64,000 nucleotides of DNA from Pseudoroseicyclus aestuarii (GCF_003217255.1 NZ_QJTE01000001.1:806001-870000); one strand, 5' to 3'. Counted from the first letter of the stretch, positions 49,399 to 59,722 are shown. The notes: generated by a model from the letters alone, not told the origin. Made by a program: numbers and translations.

Positions 49399-50634
49399 TC
49401 AGCGCATCTCGCGCCGGGCGTTGTAGATGTTCCAGACCAGGATCGGCGTCACCAGCAGCATGATGACGATGGCCGCGGCCGAGCCGACGCCCCAGTCGTT
49501 CGACCGGAACAGCTTGTCGTACATGTAGTTCGCCAGCACCTGCGTCTCCCACTGGCCGTTGGTCATCGCGTAGACGATGTCGAAGACCTTGAGCACGGTG
49601 ACGGTGATAGTCGTCCAGACCACCGCGATGGTGCCGGCGATCTGCGGCACCTTGATGCGGAAGAAAATCTGGAACGGACCGGCGCCATCAACGATCGCGG
49701 CCTCGACCGTCTCGTCGGGGATGCCGCGCAGCGCCGCCGAAAGCAGCACCATGGCGAAGCCGGTCTGGATCCAGATCAGCACCACCATCAAGAAGAAGTT
49801 GTTCCAGAAGGGAATGGTCAGCCAGGTCTGCGGCTGCCCGTAGGGCAGATCAACCAGCGCCAGCCCGATGATCGAGGTAACGGCGCGCCAGATCAGGAAC
49901 AGCGCCCCGAGGCTGAGCGCGGCGCGCAGAAGGATCGAGAGGGCGCCCTGCTTGCGGCGGCCCAGCAGCACAGGCTCGAGCATGGCCCAGATCAGCCAGG
50001 CGGCGGCGGCGATGAAGCCCGCCAGCAGCAGCCCCGGTACCACCCGCAGCACCAGAACCGAGGCCAGGCCGCCGTCGAACTGCAGCCAGACGGCGTTGAG
50101 GACGCCAATCTGCTCCTGACTGGCGGGGCGGTAGTCGTAGATCAGCTTGAAGATGACAGAGGCGCCGACGAAGGAGATCGCCATCGGCATGAAGATCAGC
50201 GATTTCGCGACATTGCCCCAGGAAATGCGGTCGGTAAGCTGGGCGACAAGCAGGCCCAGGGCCGTCGAGACGGCGGGCACCACGATCAGCCACAGCAGGT
50301 TGTTGCGGAAGGCCTCCCAGAACTTCGACTCGCGGCTCATCTGCGCGTAGTTGTCGAAGCCGGCCCAGACGAAGCCGCCGGGAACGCGGTCGGTGACCGA
50401 CAGCCGCAGCGTCTCGATGACCGGGTAGCCGAGGTAGAGCGCGAGGAAGAGGATCGCCGGGGCGAGGAACAGCCAGGGCCGGATGGCATTGGCGCGGTTC
50501 ACGTTGCGCCCAGGATCGCGTCCGGTCGGCGGGTAAAGCACCCGGTCTAGAAAGAGGTTCGACAGGTAGAAATAGGCGCCGCATCCCGCGACAGCGACGG
50601 CAATGGCGAGAACGCCCTGAAAGACCGGATTCAT
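49399..50634 (-). CDS. aglF: Alpha-glucoside ABC transporter permease AglF
   Basis: A 411-residue MalF-type inner-membrane permease. The EAA-type loop VEAAIVDGAGPFQIFFRIKVPQIAGT is near residues 310-335. An extra N-terminal helix (about 5-28) precedes the usual first helix (IRPWLFLAPAILFLALYL). It lies 22 bases before aglG and 93 bases after aglE. Confidence 0.9.
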   Translation of the reverse strand: MNPVFQGVLAIAVAVAGCGAYFYLSNLFLDRVLYPPTGRDPGRNVNRANAIRPWLFLAPAILFLALYLGYPVIETLRLSVTDRVPGGFVWAGFDNYAQMSRESKFWEAFRNNLLWLIVVPAVSTALGLLVAQLTDRISWGNVAKSLIFMPMAISFVGASVIFKLIYDYRPASQEQIGVLNAVWLQFDGGLASVLVLRVVPGLLLAGFIAAAAWLIWAMLEPVLLGRRKQGALSILLRAALSLGALFLIWRAVTSIIGLALVDLPYGQPQTWLTIPFWNNFFLMVVLIWIQTGFAMVLLSAALRGIPDETVEAAIVDGAGPFQIFFRIKVPQIAGTIAVVWTTITVTVLKVFDIVYAMTNGQWETQVLANYMYDKLFRSNDWGVGSAAAIVIMLLVTPILVWNIYNARREMR

Positions 50635-50727
50635 TCCTGCTCCCCCCTTCTTAGGTGACGGAGCCGCGCCAGACGAGGCGCGGCTCCCGTGGGTCGGTGG
50701 GGCGGCAAGGCGCCCCTGCCGGTGCCC

Positions 50728-52092
50728 TTACTGGTCGATGGCCGCCCAGGCGTCCTCGATCTCGTCCGCGGCCTCTTGCGCGCTGGCGCCGCCGGCGAAG
50801 TCGACCATGCCGGTCCAGAAGGCGCCCGCGCCGATGGCGCCGGGCATCAGGTCCGAGCCGTCGAAGCGGAAGGTCGTGGCGTCCAGCAGGATCTCGTTCA
50901 TCCGGCCCAGCGTCGGGTCACCGAAGAGATCGGTGTTGACCGTGGTCAGCGGGGTCAGGAAGCCCGACTGCGCCATCCAGATCTCATGCGCGATGGGCGT
51001 CTGCAGGAACTGCATGAAGGCGTTGGCGGCCTCGTTCTCGTCGGTGATCGCGAAGACCGTGCCGGCGCCGAGCACCGGCTGGCCGAGATCCTCTTCCTCG
51101 TAGGCGGGGAAGTAGAAGAAATCGGCGTCCTCGCCCACGACCGTCCCCTCGGGGAAGAAGGAGGGGATGAAGCTGGCCATGTGGTGCATGTAGCACTGCG
51201 GCGGGAAGCTGAAGAGACCCTGCGGGCTGTCGCGGAAGTCGGTCGAGGCGACGGCCTGGCTGCCGCCGGCGACGAAGTCGTCCTGCAGGAAGTAGCCGAA
51301 CTCCGAGATCGCGTTCACGATGCGCTCGTCGTTGAAGGGGATCTCGTGGCTGACCCATTGGTCATAGACCTCGGGCGGCTGGGTGCGCAGGACCATGTCC
51401 TCGACCCAGTCGGTCGCCGGCCAGCCGGTCGCGCCGCCGGACCCCAGACCGATGCACCAGGGCGTCTCGCCATCCTCGACGATCTGCTCGGTCAGGGCCT
51501 TGAGGTCTTCCATCGTCTCGGGGATCTCGTAGCCGGCATCCTCGAAGTTCTCGGGGATGTACCACACGAGGCTCTTGACGTCAGCCTTGTAGAACAGGCC
51601 GTAGAGGTCCTCTTCGCCTTCCGGGCCTTCGAAGGTCGCGAGATCGACCCAGGACTGGCCGGCGGCGTAGTTCTCGGCGATCCACTCCTCGGTGCCCTCG
51701 GGCATCGGCGTGACCAGCCCGCGGTTCGCCAGCGTGTTCAGCAGGCCGGGCTGCGGGAAGACGCCGATGTTCGGGGCCGAGCCGGCCTCCACGTCGATGA
51801 CGATCTGCTGCTCGAAGCTGTCGGAGCCGACGTAGGACACATCCGCGCCGGTCGCCTCTTCGAAGTAGGCCAGGACGCTTTCGAACAGCTCCTGGTCAAC
51901 GCTCAGCCAGGGGCCCGAGATCGTCAGGCTCTGGCCCGAGAGGTCGGTGGCATCGGCAAACTCGTGGTAGCTGTCCCAGTTGAAGTCGCCTTCGTCGATC
52001 GGGAACATCAGGCTCTGCGCGCCTGCCGTGCCGGCCATGAGGGCCAGCGCGGCAACGCCGGCGCCGAGACGGGCTGTAATGGTACGGGTCAT
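50728..52092 (-). CDS. aglE: Alpha-glucoside ABC transporter substrate-binding protein
   Basis: A 454-residue periplasmic binding protein of SBP family 1. A signal peptide of about 26 residues ends at AGTAGAQS. The mature protein begins with DLSGQSLTISGPWLSVDQELFESVLAYFEEATGADVSY (two halves), typical of AglE. The ATG at 52092 follows GGGAGGGAGACC. It heads the aglEFGAK operon and is divergent from the lacI-type regulator. Confidence 0.92.
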   Translation of the reverse strand: MTRTITARLGAGVAALALMAGTAGAQSLMFPIDEGDFNWDSYHEFADATDLSGQSLTISGPWLSVDQELFESVLAYFEEATGADVSYVGSDSFEQQIVIDVEAGSAPNIGVFPQPGLLNTLANRGLVTPMPEGTEEWIAENYAAGQSWVDLATFEGPEGEEDLYGLFYKADVKSLVWYIPENFEDAGYEIPETMEDLKALTEQIVEDGETPWCIGLGSGGATGWPATDWVEDMVLRTQPPEVYDQWVSHEIPFNDERIVNAISEFGYFLQDDFVAGGSQAVASTDFRDSPQGLFSFPPQCYMHHMASFIPSFFPEGTVVGEDADFFYFPAYEEEDLGQPVLGAGTVFAITDENEAANAFMQFLQTPIAHEIWMAQSGFLTPLTTVNTDLFGDPTLGRMNEILLDATTFRFDGSDLMPGAIGAGAFWTGMVDFAGGASAQEAADEIEDAWAAIDQ

Positions 52093-52164
52093 AAGGTCTC
52101 CCTCCCTAGGTGCGCCGTTGCGCCGGCGCGACTGTTCAGCAAGCGCCGGGTTCCGCATCGGACA

Positions 52165-52178
52165 CCAAAGCGCTTTGG
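52165..52178. promoter_or_regulatory. LacI-type operator O1 (aglE side)
   Basis: The perfect 14-base palindrome CCAAAGCGCTTTGG has the central CG and symmetric AAAG/CTTT arms of LacI-family operators. It lies 73 bases before the aglE start and would fall just after the aglE transcription start inferred from the -35 at 52211. Confidence 0.75.
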
Positions 52179-52187
52179 GCTGCGCCA

Positions 52188-52216
52188 AAGGTCGCGCAGC
52201 TTCGTCTCCCTGTCAA
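52188..52216 (-). promoter_or_regulatory. Possible aglE promoter
   Basis: On the minus strand a perfect TTGACA is followed after 17 bases by GACCTT, a weak -10. The inferred start near 52181 is directly beside operator O1, a layout that fits repression. Confidence 0.4.
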
Positions 52217-52251
52217 TTGCTTGCCGGCACCTCCAGACAATCCTCCGGGCT

Positions 52252-52280
52252 TTGACTGCGCCGCCTCCGGGCCCTACAGT
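52252..52280 (+). promoter_or_regulatory. Promoter of the lacI-type regulator gene
   Basis: TTGACT, a 17-base spacer and TACAGT form a reasonable housekeeping promoter. Transcription would begin near 52287, leaving a leader of only about 20 bases that contains operator O2. Confidence 0.6.
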
Positions 52281-52291
52281 GCCGCCAATTG

Positions 52292-52301
52292 AAAGCGCTT
52301 T
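52292..52301. promoter_or_regulatory. LacI-type operator O2 (regulator side)
   Basis: AAAGCGCTTT, the same core as O1, in the context TTGAAAGCGCTTTGG. It lies between the regulator's -10 and its start codon, so binding should block the regulator's own transcription. Confidence 0.75.
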
Positions 52302-52308
52302 GGGCCAG

Positions 52309-53358
52309 ATGAAAGCCATGAACCTCAAGGAGTTGTCGCGCGTTCTTGGCCTAAGCCAGACCACGGTTAGCCGGGCGTTGAACGGCTATCCGGAGGTCAG
52401 CGAGGCGACGCGACGCCGCGTCCGCGAGGCGGCCCTGCGCCATGACTACAGCCCGAACACCCGCGCCAAGGGCCTTGCCACCGGGCGCACGATGACCATC
52501 GGCCAGGTCGTGCCGCTGAGTACGGCGCACCAGATGATGAACCCGATCTTCGCCGATTTCGCCGTCGGCTTCGGCGAGGCGCTGGCCCGCAAGGGCTACG
52601 AGCTGGTCACAGCCATCGTCCCCGAAGAGCAGGAGGCGCAGGTCTACCGCAGCTTCCGCGCCCGCGGCTCGGTCGACGGGGTCATCGTGCACGGCCCCCG
52701 CGTCCACGACCCGCGCCTTGCCCTGCTCGATGAGCTCGGGCTGCCTTACGTCGTGCATGGCCGCGCGACGGAGCACGGTGCCCCCTATGCTTGGGTCGAT
52801 GTCGACAACCGCACCGCCTTCGCCCGCGCCACGGATCACCTAATGGACCTGGGACATGCGCGCATCGCACTGATCAACGGCCCAGAGCATCTGGATTTCG
52901 CCCACCGGCGCCGCGACGGCTATGCCCGCGCCCTCGCCGCCCGCGGGATCGCGGTGGATCCCGCGCAGATGCATGCCGTCGAGATGACGGAGCTGAACGG
53001 CCATGCCGCAATGCAGGAGCTTCTGGCGCTGCCGCAGCGGCCGACGGCGGTTCTGGCCGCCTCGATCATTCTGGCCCTCGGCATCCGCCGCGCGATCGAG
53101 GAGGCAGGCCTCGTCATGGGGCGCGACGTCAGCGTCGCGATCCACGACGACGTGCTGTCCTTCCTGCAGAACGCCGGGGACAGGCCCGTCTTCACCGCCA
53201 CCCGCTCCTCGATCCGCGATGCCGGCGCGCTGCTCTGCGGCATGCTGCTCGAGCGGATCGACGCGCCCGCCACCCCGCCGCCCAGCCGCCTGCTGCAGGC
53301 GGAGCTGATCCTGGGGCAGTCCACCGGACCTGCCCCGACCCTGACCCCGCAAGGATGA
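52309..53358 (+). CDS. aglR: LacI family repressor of the agl locus
   Basis: A 349-residue LacI-family regulator. The N-terminal helix-turn-helix and hinge (LKELSRVLGLSQTTVSRALNGYPEVSE, split) cover residues 4-60; the rest is a periplasmic-binding-like sugar-sensing domain with VDVDNRTAFARAT and GHARIALINGP. Two starts (52309, 52318) are possible and neither has a clear ribosome site, so the very short leader may be translated weakly. It is divergent from aglE and leads into bgl and glk. Confidence 0.9.
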   Translation: MKAMNLKELSRVLGLSQTTVSRALNGYPEVSEATRRRVREAALRHDYSPNTRAKGLATGRTMTIGQVVPLSTAHQMMNPIFADFAVGFGEALARKGYELVTAIVPEEQEAQVYRSFRARGSVDGVIVHGPRVHDPRLALLDELGLPYVVHGRATEHGAPYAWVDVDNRTAFARATDHLMDLGHARIALINGPEHLDFAHRRRDGYARALAARGIAVDPAQMHAVEMTELNGHAAMQELLALPQRPTAVLAASIILALGIRRAIEEAGLVMGRDVSVAIHDDVLSFLQNAGDRPVFTATRSSIRDAGALLCGMLLERIDAPATPPPSRLLQAELILGQSTGPAPTLTPQG

Positions 53359-53362
53359 CACG

Positions 53363-54688
53363 ATGATACCCGGACGCTCCAGCTTTCCCGAGGGCTTTGT
53401 CTTCGGCGCCGCCACCGCCGCCTACCAGATCGAGGGGCACCGCTTCGGCGGCGCCGGTCCGACCCATTGGGACAGCTTCGCCGCGACGCCCGGCAACGTC
53501 GTGCGGGCCGAGGACGGCGCCACCGCCTGCGACCACTACCACCGCTACGAGGAAGACCTCGACCTGCTGAAGGACGGCGGCTTCGACGCCTACCGCTTCT
53601 CGACCTCCTGGGCGCGGGTCCTGCCCGAGGGGCGCGGCACCCCCAACGCCGAGGGGCTGGATTACTACGACCGCCTCGTCGACGCGATGCTCGAACGCGG
53701 GCTGACGCCCTTTCAGACCCTCTACCATTGGGAGATGCCCTCTGCCCTCGCCGACCTCGGCGGCTGGACGAACCCCGATGTCGCTCATTGGTTCGCGGAC
53801 TACGCCGAGGTCATCACCCGCCGCCTCGGCGACCGCGTCGCCTCAATCGCGACGATCAACGAGCCCTGGTGCGTCGCCTTCCTGTCGCATTTCCTCGGCC
53901 ATCACGCGCCCGGGCTGCGCGACATCCGCGCCGCCGCCCGCGCCATGCACCATGTCCTCAAGGCGCATGGCACGGCGGTAGAGCGTCTGCGCGGCATGGG
54001 TCAGGACACGCTCGGCATCGTCCTGAACTTCGAGGCGGCGGAACCGGCCGATGACAGCGCCGGCGCGGCAAGGGCCGCCGCGGTGCAGGACGCCATCTAC
54101 AACCGCTGGTTCATCGAGGCGATTTCCAAGGGCCAGTACCCCGCTGAGGCGCTGGAGGGGCTGGAGCCGCATATGCCCAAGGGCTGGCAGGACGACATGG
54201 CCCTGATCTCGCAGCCGATCGATTTCCTCGGGGTGAACTACTACACCCGCAGCCTGCTGCGCGCCGCGCCCGACCAGCCCTGGCCCTCTGTCGCACCGGT
54301 CGAAGGACCGCTGCCAAAGACCCAGATGGGCTGGGAAATCTATCCCGAGGGGCTGAAGATCATCCTGACCCGCCTGTCGCGCGACTACGTCGGCGAGCTG
54401 CCGCTTTACGTCACCGAGAACGGCATGGCCTGGGATGACCACCTGACGGACGGCGCCGTCACCGATGCCGAGCGCGAGGCCTACATGGCCGCCCATCTGG
54501 GCGCCGTTCAGCAGGCCCGGGCCGAGGGCGCGAACATGAAGGGATTCTTCTACTGGTCGCTGCTCGACAACTACGAATGGGCCTTCGGCTACGAGAAGCG
54601 CTTCGGCATGGTGCATGTGGATTTCGACAGCTTGAAGCGGACGCCCAAGGCGTCCTATCACGCGCTGTCCGCGGCGCTGGCGCGCTGA
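53363..54688 (+). CDS. Beta-glucosidase, GH1 family
   Basis: A 441-residue cytoplasmic glycosidase. GH1 motifs are the N-terminal FVFGAATAAYQIEGH (about 12-26), acid/base Glu in TINEPWC (about 163-169), and nucleophile Glu in YVTENGMAW (about 350-358). It starts four bases after the aglR stop, so it belongs to the aglR-bgl-glk unit and extends the locus to beta-linked glucosides. No signal peptide is seen. Confidence 0.94.
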   Translation: MIPGRSSFPEGFVFGAATAAYQIEGHRFGGAGPTHWDSFAATPGNVVRAEDGATACDHYHRYEEDLDLLKDGGFDAYRFSTSWARVLPEGRGTPNAEGLDYYDRLVDAMLERGLTPFQTLYHWEMPSALADLGGWTNPDVAHWFADYAEVITRRLGDRVASIATINEPWCVAFLSHFLGHHAPGLRDIRAAARAMHHVLKAHGTAVERLRGMGQDTLGIVLNFEAAEPADDSAGAARAAAVQDAIYNRWFIEAISKGQYPAEALEGLEPHMPKGWQDDMALISQPIDFLGVNYYTRSLLRAAPDQPWPSVAPVEGPLPKTQMGWEIYPEGLKIILTRLSRDYVGELPLYVTENGMAWDDHLTDGAVTDAEREAYMAAHLGAVQQARAEGANMKGFFYWSLLDNYEWAFGYEKRFGMVHVDFDSLKRTPKASYHALSAALAR

Positions 54689-54705
54689 ACCGAACGGAGA
54701 GGCCC

Positions 54706-55719
54706 ATGACCAAGCATCCCGCCAATCTCTACTCCATCGTCGCCGATGTCGGCGGCACCAACACGCGGGTCGCCCTGTACCACGGGCTCGATCCCGTGCC
54801 CGAGACGACGCGCCGCTACGCCAATGCCGAGTTTCCGGGGCTGGAATCGGTTCTGCGCCGCTACATAGCGGACGAAGGTGATGTCGATTGCCTCGCCGCC
54901 TGCGTCGCCGTGGCAGGCCCCGTCCGGGACGAGAAGGCCAGCCTGACCAACCTCGACTGGACCATCGACAAGCCGATGCTGGCCCGCGCCACACAGGCCG
55001 AGACTGTCGCCATTCTCAATGACTTGCAGGCGCAAGGTCACGCACTGGGGCATGTCGCGGAGGACAACCTGCGGGAAATCCTGCCCAGCCCCTCGAAGAA
55101 CCCGCATGCCGCCAAGATGGTCATCGGCATCGGCACCGGCTTCAACGCCGCGCCGGTGTTCGAGACCGAGGTCGGGCGCCTCGTCACCCCCTCCGAAAGC
55201 GGCCACCAGAACCTGCCGGTGCGCAGCGATGCCGACATGCGGCTGGCGAATTACGTCGCCACGGCGCATGGCTTCCCGGCGGTCGAGGACGTGCTCTCGG
55301 GCCGCGGGCTGGAGCATGTCTATGCCTGGCTCGGCGTCGAGGCTGGCGATCCGGTCGAGAAAAGCGCGCACCAGGTCATGACCGCCTTCCAGGAGGGCAG
55401 CGACGACCGCGCGACAGAGGCCGTGCGCGTTTTTGCCCGCTTCCTCGGCACCGTTGCGGGCAACCTTGCGCTGATCAACCTGCCTTTCGGCGGCGTCTAC
55501 CTCGCCGGTGGCATGGCGCAGGCCATGGCGCCCTACCTCGCGCAATACGGCTTCATCGACGCCTTCCGCGACAAGGGGCGCTTCGCCGGCTTCATGTCGA
55601 ACTTCGGCGTCTCGGTGATCGAGGACGACTATGCCGCGCTGATCGGCAGTGCCGCGCACCTCAAGGCGCTGCGCACCACGACGCTGGGCGCCGAAGGCGG
55701 CGCGCGCCCGGGGATCTAG
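54706..55719 (+). CDS. glk: Glucokinase (GLK family)
   Basis: A 337-residue hexokinase-fold enzyme that phosphorylates glucose with ATP. Motifs are the phosphate-1 loop [12 protein letters not shown] (about 12-23), catalytic Asp in [13 protein letters not shown] (about 106), [11 protein letters not shown] and [19 protein letters not shown] precedes the ATG. It ends the rightward agl unit and would feed glucose from AglA and the GH1 enzyme into central metabolism. Its last four bases overlap the convergent proA stop. Confidence 0.93.
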   Translation: MTKHPANLYSIVADVGGTNTRVALYHGLDPVPETTRRYANAEFPGLESVLRRYIADEGDVDCLAACVAVAGPVRDEKASLTNLDWTIDKPMLARATQAETVAILNDLQAQGHALGHVAEDNLREILPSPSKNPHAAKMVIGIGTGFNAAPVFETEVGRLVTPSESGHQNLPVRSDADMRLANYVATAHGFPAVEDVLSGRGLEHVYAWLGVEAGDPVEKSAHQVMTAFQEGSDDRATEAVRVFARFLGTVAGNLALINLPFGGVYLAGGMAQAMAPYLAQYGFIDAFRDKGRFAGFMSNFGVSVIEDDYAALIGSAAHLKALRTTTLGAEGGARPGI

Positions 55720-56981
55720 CCCCGGGTGCTGCCCTTGCCGCTGACCAGATACTGAAAGCTGGTCAGCTGCTCGGCCCCCACGGGGCCGCGCGCATGCATC
55801 TTGCCGGTGGCGATCCCGATCTCGGCGCCCATCCCGAACTCTCCGCCATCGGCGAACTGGGTTGAGGCGTTGTGCATCAGGATCGCGCTATCGAGCTCCT
55901 TGAAGAATGTCTCTGCCGTATCAGCGTCTTGCGTGACGATCCCGTCGGTATGGTTCGATCCGTAGCGGCGGATATGGTCAATGGCGCCCTCGACGCCTTG
56001 AACCAGACGCGCGGCGCAGATCATGTCGAGGAATTCCCTTCCGAAATCATCCTCTTGCGCGGCGATGCTGCCACCAAGACCGGCAAGCGCGCCCTCGGCT
56101 CGTACCTCGACCCCGGCCTGCACCAGCGCCTCGATCAGGATCGGGCCGTGCTGGGCGTGAAAGGCCTCGTCGATCAGCAGGCATTCCATCGCGCCGCAGA
56201 TGCCCGTGCGCCGCGTCTTGGCGTTCAGCACGATCTCCAACGCCATGGCAGGATCGGCGGCGCCGTCGACGTAGGTGTGGCAGATGCCTTCGAGATGGGC
56301 GAAGACCGGCACCCGCGCCTCGCGCTGGACGAGGCCGACGAGCCCCTTGCCGCCGCGCGGCACAATGACGTCGATATGCTCCACCGCCGTCAGCATGGCA
56401 CTCACCGCCGCGCGGTCCTGCGTCGGCACAAGCTGGACCGCGTCCTGCGGCAGGCCCGCGCGATCCAGCCCCTCGGCGAGGCAGGCATGCAGCGCGCGGC
56501 TGGAGTGGAAGCTTTCGGAGCCGCCGCGCAGGATCACGGCATTGCCCGACTTCAGGCACAGGGCGCCCGCGTCCGCCGTGACGTTGGGCCGGCTCTCGTA
56601 GATCACGCCGACGACGCCCAAAGGGGTGCGCACGCGGCGGATGTGGATGCCCGAGGGCATGTCCCACTCTGCGATGACCGCGCCGACAGGATCGGGCTGC
56701 GCGGCCACACTTTCGAGGCTGCGGGCGATGGCCTCGAGCCGCGTATCGTCAAGGGCGAGACGATCCAGCATGGCGGGGCTCAGCTCCTTTTCCCGAGCGA
56801 GGGCAATGTCTTCCGCGTTGGACTTCAGGATTTTAGCGGCCCGATCCCGCAGCACCTGCGCCGCGCCGGTGAGGGCCGTGGCCTTCTGCTCGGCCGGGGC
56901 GCTGGCGAGCGCTCGCGCTGCAATGCGCGCGCGGGCGCCGATGTCCTGCATCAGCGCGGCGGTATCGGTGATGTCCTTCAT
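55716..56981 (-). CDS. proA: Gamma-glutamyl phosphate reductase
   Basis: A 421-residue cytoplasmic proline-pathway enzyme that reduces glutamyl 5-phosphate to the semialdehyde. Family blocks are [31 protein letters not shown] (two halves, about 115-145), [10 protein letters not shown], and the catalytic Cys in [14 protein letters not shown] (about 255). It follows proB by 43 bases on the same strand. Confidence 0.97.
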   Translation of the reverse strand: MKDITDTAALMQDIGARARIAARALASAPAEQKATALTGAAQVLRDRAAKILKSNAEDIALAREKELSPAMLDRLALDDTRLEAIARSLESVAAQPDPVGAVIAEWDMPSGIHIRRVRTPLGVVGVIYESRPNVTADAGALCLKSGNAVILRGGSESFHSSRALHACLAEGLDRAGLPQDAVQLVPTQDRAAVSAMLTAVEHIDVIVPRGGKGLVGLVQREARVPVFAHLEGICHTYVDGAADPAMALEIVLNAKTRRTGICGAMECLLIDEAFHAQHGPILIEALVQAGVEVRAEGALAGLGGSIAAQEDDFGREFLDMICAARLVQGVEGAIDHIRRYGSNHTDGIVTQDADTAETFFKELDSAILMHNASTQFADGGEFGMGAEIGIATGKMHARGPVGAEQLTSFQYLVSGKGSTRG

Positions 56982-57024
56982 GGCGCGGCCCTCCTGCTCG
57001 GGCGAAAGGCTAGCACCTGCAGGA

Positions 57025-58137
57025 TCAGGTGACCATATCGTCGCGATGGACGAGCGCGGCGCGACCGCGATACCCGAGGATCGCCTCGATTTCCACGCTG
57101 CGGCGCCCCTGGATCGCGGCGGCCTCCTCGGCGGTGTAGCGCGTCAGCCCGAGGCCGAGCCGCGCCCCGCCGGGCCCGAGGATCGCCACGGGATCGCCAC
57201 GGCCGAAGGGGCCTTGGACCGCGGTCACCCCGGCGGGCAGCAGGCTCTTGCCCTCGGCTAGCGCGGCGGCGGCGCCGGCATCGACGCTGATCTCGCCCTT
57301 CGGCTTCATCGCCGCAATCCAGCGCTTGCGCGCGGCCTGCGGGTCAGTCTGCGCCGTGAACCAGGTCGCCGGCGCACCCTCTTGCAGCAGTCTCAACGGG
57401 TTGTTGGGCGCGCCCAATGTGATCGCCATGGCGCAGCCGGCCTCTGTCGCGACACGGGCCGCCATCAGCTTGGTGATCATGCCGCCCTTCGACAGGCCCG
57501 ATACGCCAAGAGAGGCCATGGCCTCGATCTCGGGCGTGATCCGCTCCACCACCTCGAAGCGGTGGGCGGCTGGATCGACCTGCGGATTGGCGCTGTAGAA
57601 GCCGTCGATGTCCGACAGCAGGATCAGCCGGTCGGCGCCTACGGTCACGGCGACCTGCGCGGCAAGCCGGTCGTTGTCGCCGTAGCGGATCTCGTCCGTG
57701 GCGATGGTGTCGTTCTCGTTGACGATCGGGATCGCGCCGAGGCCCAGCAGCGTGTGCAGTGTCGCCCGGCTGTTCAGGTAACGCCGCCTGTCCCGGGAAT
57801 CGTCAAGCGTCACAAGGACCTGCGCCGCAATCCTGTCGTGCTGCGCGAAGGCTTCCTCGTAGGCGCGGGCAAGGCGGATCTGCCCGGCGGCGGCGGCGGC
57901 CTGGCTGTGCTCGACCGTCAGTTCTCCCGCGGGCAGCTTCAGAAGCCGCCGGCCCAGGGCGATGGAGCCGGAAGAGACGAGCACCACCTCGGCGCCCGAT
58001 TGCACAAGCGCTTCAACATCCTGCGCGAGGTTCTTAAGCCAGTCGGCGCGCAGGGCGCCGCTTTCCCGGTCGACCAGCAGCGCCGATCCGATCTTGACGA
58101 CGATGCGCCTTGCGCCGGTCAGTCCTAGGGCTGCCAC
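57025..58137 (-). CDS. proB: Glutamate 5-kinase
   Basis: A 370-residue enzyme with an amino-acid-kinase domain (about 1-260, [33 protein letters not shown]) and a C-terminal PUA domain (about 278-365). It phosphorylates glutamate in proline synthesis. The start is GTG at 58137 with AGGAGGGG upstream; this overlaps the end of obgE by 13 bases. Part of the obgE-proB-proA cluster. Confidence 0.96.
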   Translation of the reverse strand: MAALGLTGARRIVVKIGSALLVDRESGALRADWLKNLAQDVEALVQSGAEVVLVSSGSIALGRRLLKLPAGELTVEHSQAAAAAGQIRLARAYEEAFAQHDRIAAQVLVTLDDSRDRRRYLNSRATLHTLLGLGAIPIVNENDTIATDEIRYGDNDRLAAQVAVTVGADRLILLSDIDGFYSANPQVDPAAHRFEVVERITPEIEAMASLGVSGLSKGGMITKLMAARVATEAGCAMAITLGAPNNPLRLLQEGAPATWFTAQTDPQAARKRWIAAMKPKGEISVDAGAAAALAEGKSLLPAGVTAVQGPFGRGDPVAILGPGGARLGLGLTRYTAEEAAAIQGRRSVEIEAILGYRGRAALVHRDDMVT

Positions 58138-59189
58138 GTCCCCTCCTCGGTTCCGCCTTCGGGCAGATCGGCGGCCTCGTCGGCGGCCTTGCGGCGCAGG
58201 CGGCCATCGTCGATCTGGCGCCTGAGCGCGCGCAGCACCTCCTGCGTGCCTTCGCCGGTGACGCCGGACATCAGCATGACCTCGCCCCCCGCCGCGGCGC
58301 GCATCTCCTCCAGCAGGAAGGCGCGCTCCTCGTCGTCCATGGTGTCGCATTTGTTCAGCACCGTCACCCTCGGCTTGTCGGCGAGGCCCGCGCCGTAGCT
58401 TTCGAGTTCTGCGGTGATGGTGCGGTAATCCGCCATCGGATCGCCCGAGGTGCCGTCGACGAGGTGCAGGAGCACGGCGCAGCGCTCGATATGCCCGAGG
58501 AACATGTCGCCAAGGCCGCGCCCCTCGGAGGCGCCCTCGATCAGCCCGGGAATATCCGCGACCACGAATTCCACGTCATCGACGCCGACGACGCCGAGGT
58601 TCGGCGCGAGCGTGGTGAAGGGGTAATCCGCGATCTTCGGCCGGGCGTTGGAGGTGGCGGCAAGGAAGGTCGACTTGCCGGCGTTCGGCAGCCCCACCAG
58701 ACCGGCATCGGCGATCAGCTTCAGCCGCAGCCAGATCGTCCGCTCCACCCCCGGCTGGCCGGCGTTGGCGCGGCGTGGGGCCTGGTTGGTTGCGCTCTTG
58801 AAGTGCAGGTTGCCCCAGCCGCCATTGCCGCCCTCGGCCAGCACGACGCGGTCGCCCGGCGCCGTCAGGTCGGCGATCAGCGTCTCCTCGTCCTCGTCGA
58901 GGATCTCGGTGCCGACGGGGACGCGCAGCACGATGTCGTCGCCCGTGGCGCCGGTGCGCTGCGAGCCCTGCCCGGCCTTGCCGTTCTGGGCGAAGAAGTG
59001 CTGCTGGTAGCGAAAGTCGATCAGCGTGTTCAGCCCCTCGACGGCCTCGGCGATGACATTGCCGCCATTGCCGCCGTCGCCGCCGTTCGGCCCGCCGTAT
59101 TCGATGAATTTTTCGCGCCGGAAGCTGATGCAGCCGTTGCCGCCCGAGCCGGAGCGGATCTGGACCTTGGCGAGATCGAGGAATTTCAT
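58125..59189 (-). CDS. obgE: Obg family GTPase
   Basis: A 354-residue essential ribosome-associated GTPase. The glycine-rich Obg fold spans about residues 1-158 ([25 protein letters not shown] in two parts). The G domain has the P-loop GLPNAGKST (about 167-175), DIPGLIEGA and NKCD. The C-terminal extension is short and acidic. It follows a GNAT gene with a four-base overlap and overlaps proB. Confidence 0.97.
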   Translation of the reverse strand: MKFLDLAKVQIRSGSGGNGCISFRREKFIEYGGPNGGDGGNGGNVIAEAVEGLNTLIDFRYQQHFFAQNGKAGQGSQRTGATGDDIVLRVPVGTEILDEDEETLIADLTAPGDRVVLAEGGNGGWGNLHFKSATNQAPRRANAGQPGVERTIWLRLKLIADAGLVGLPNAGKSTFLAATSNARPKIADYPFTTLAPNLGVVGVDDVEFVVADIPGLIEGASEGRGLGDMFLGHIERCAVLLHLVDGTSGDPMADYRTITAELESYGAGLADKPRVTVLNKCDTMDDEERAFLLEEMRAAAGGEVMLMSGVTGEGTQEVLRALRRQIDDGRLRRKAADEAADLPEGGTEEGTWQP

Positions 59190-59722
59190 GTGCGGCTTTC
59201 CGTTCTGTTATCCACCGCGATAGTCCAGCGAGGATCGGGTCTCAACCCGCGCCAGTCGCGCGCGGGAAGGGCAAAGTCGATGCAGGCCGTTTCTTCGCCC
59301 CTGGCGCGGGCGAGTTCGCGCCCCGCGCCGATGCGGCGAAAGCCGAGTTTTTCGAGCACCCTGATCGAGGCCGCGTTGTCAGCCCAGGCGCCGGCGCGGA
59401 TCTCGGGCGTGCCGGCGGCGAAGGCGTGGTCCACCGCCCGCGACACCACCGCTGTCGCCAGCCCCTGCCCCGCAAGCGCGAGGCGGAAGCTGTAGCCAAG
59501 CCCGCCATCCGTCACGCCGACAGTGCCCAGCAGGCGGCCCTCGCCGAAGGCGCCCCAGACGAAGCCGTCGCCGGTGAAGGGCCGCGCGCGGCTGGCTGTG
59601 TAGGCCGGGTCCGGCGGCCATGGCCAGGAGCCGAGCTGCCGCGCGACCTGCCAGTCCGAGACGATCTCGTGCAGCTGATCCGCGTCGCCGGGTGTCAGCG
59701 GGCGCAGGCGGATGTCAGGCAC
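59186..59722 (-). CDS. GNAT family N-acetyltransferase (RimJ/RimL-like) 1
   Basis: A 178-residue acetyltransferase. The start [23 protein letters not shown], the acetyl-CoA segment in [24 protein letters not shown] and the [18 protein letters not shown] motif identify the family. Start is GTG at 59722, overlapping the next upstream GNAT gene by eight bases; its end overlaps obgE. Substrate unknown. Third in a run of three GNAT genes. Confidence 0.88.
   Translation of the reverse strand: MPDIRLRPLTPGDADQLHEIVSDWQVARQLGSWPWPPDPAYTASRARPFTGDGFVWGAFGEGRLLGTVGVTDGGLGYSFRLALAGQGLATAVVSRAVDHAFAAGTPEIRAGAWADNAASIRVLEKLGFRRIGAGRELARARGEETACIDFALPARDWRGLRPDPRWTIAVDNRTESRT

Noticed and set aside
50689-52308. 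A long plus-strand frame that continues upstream of the lacI-type gene over more than 500 codons
   Set aside because: It runs antiparallel through aglE, which has a clear signal peptide and family motifs. The regulator's helix-turn-helix begins at 52309-52318 behind a promoter, so the upstream part is only an open shadow.
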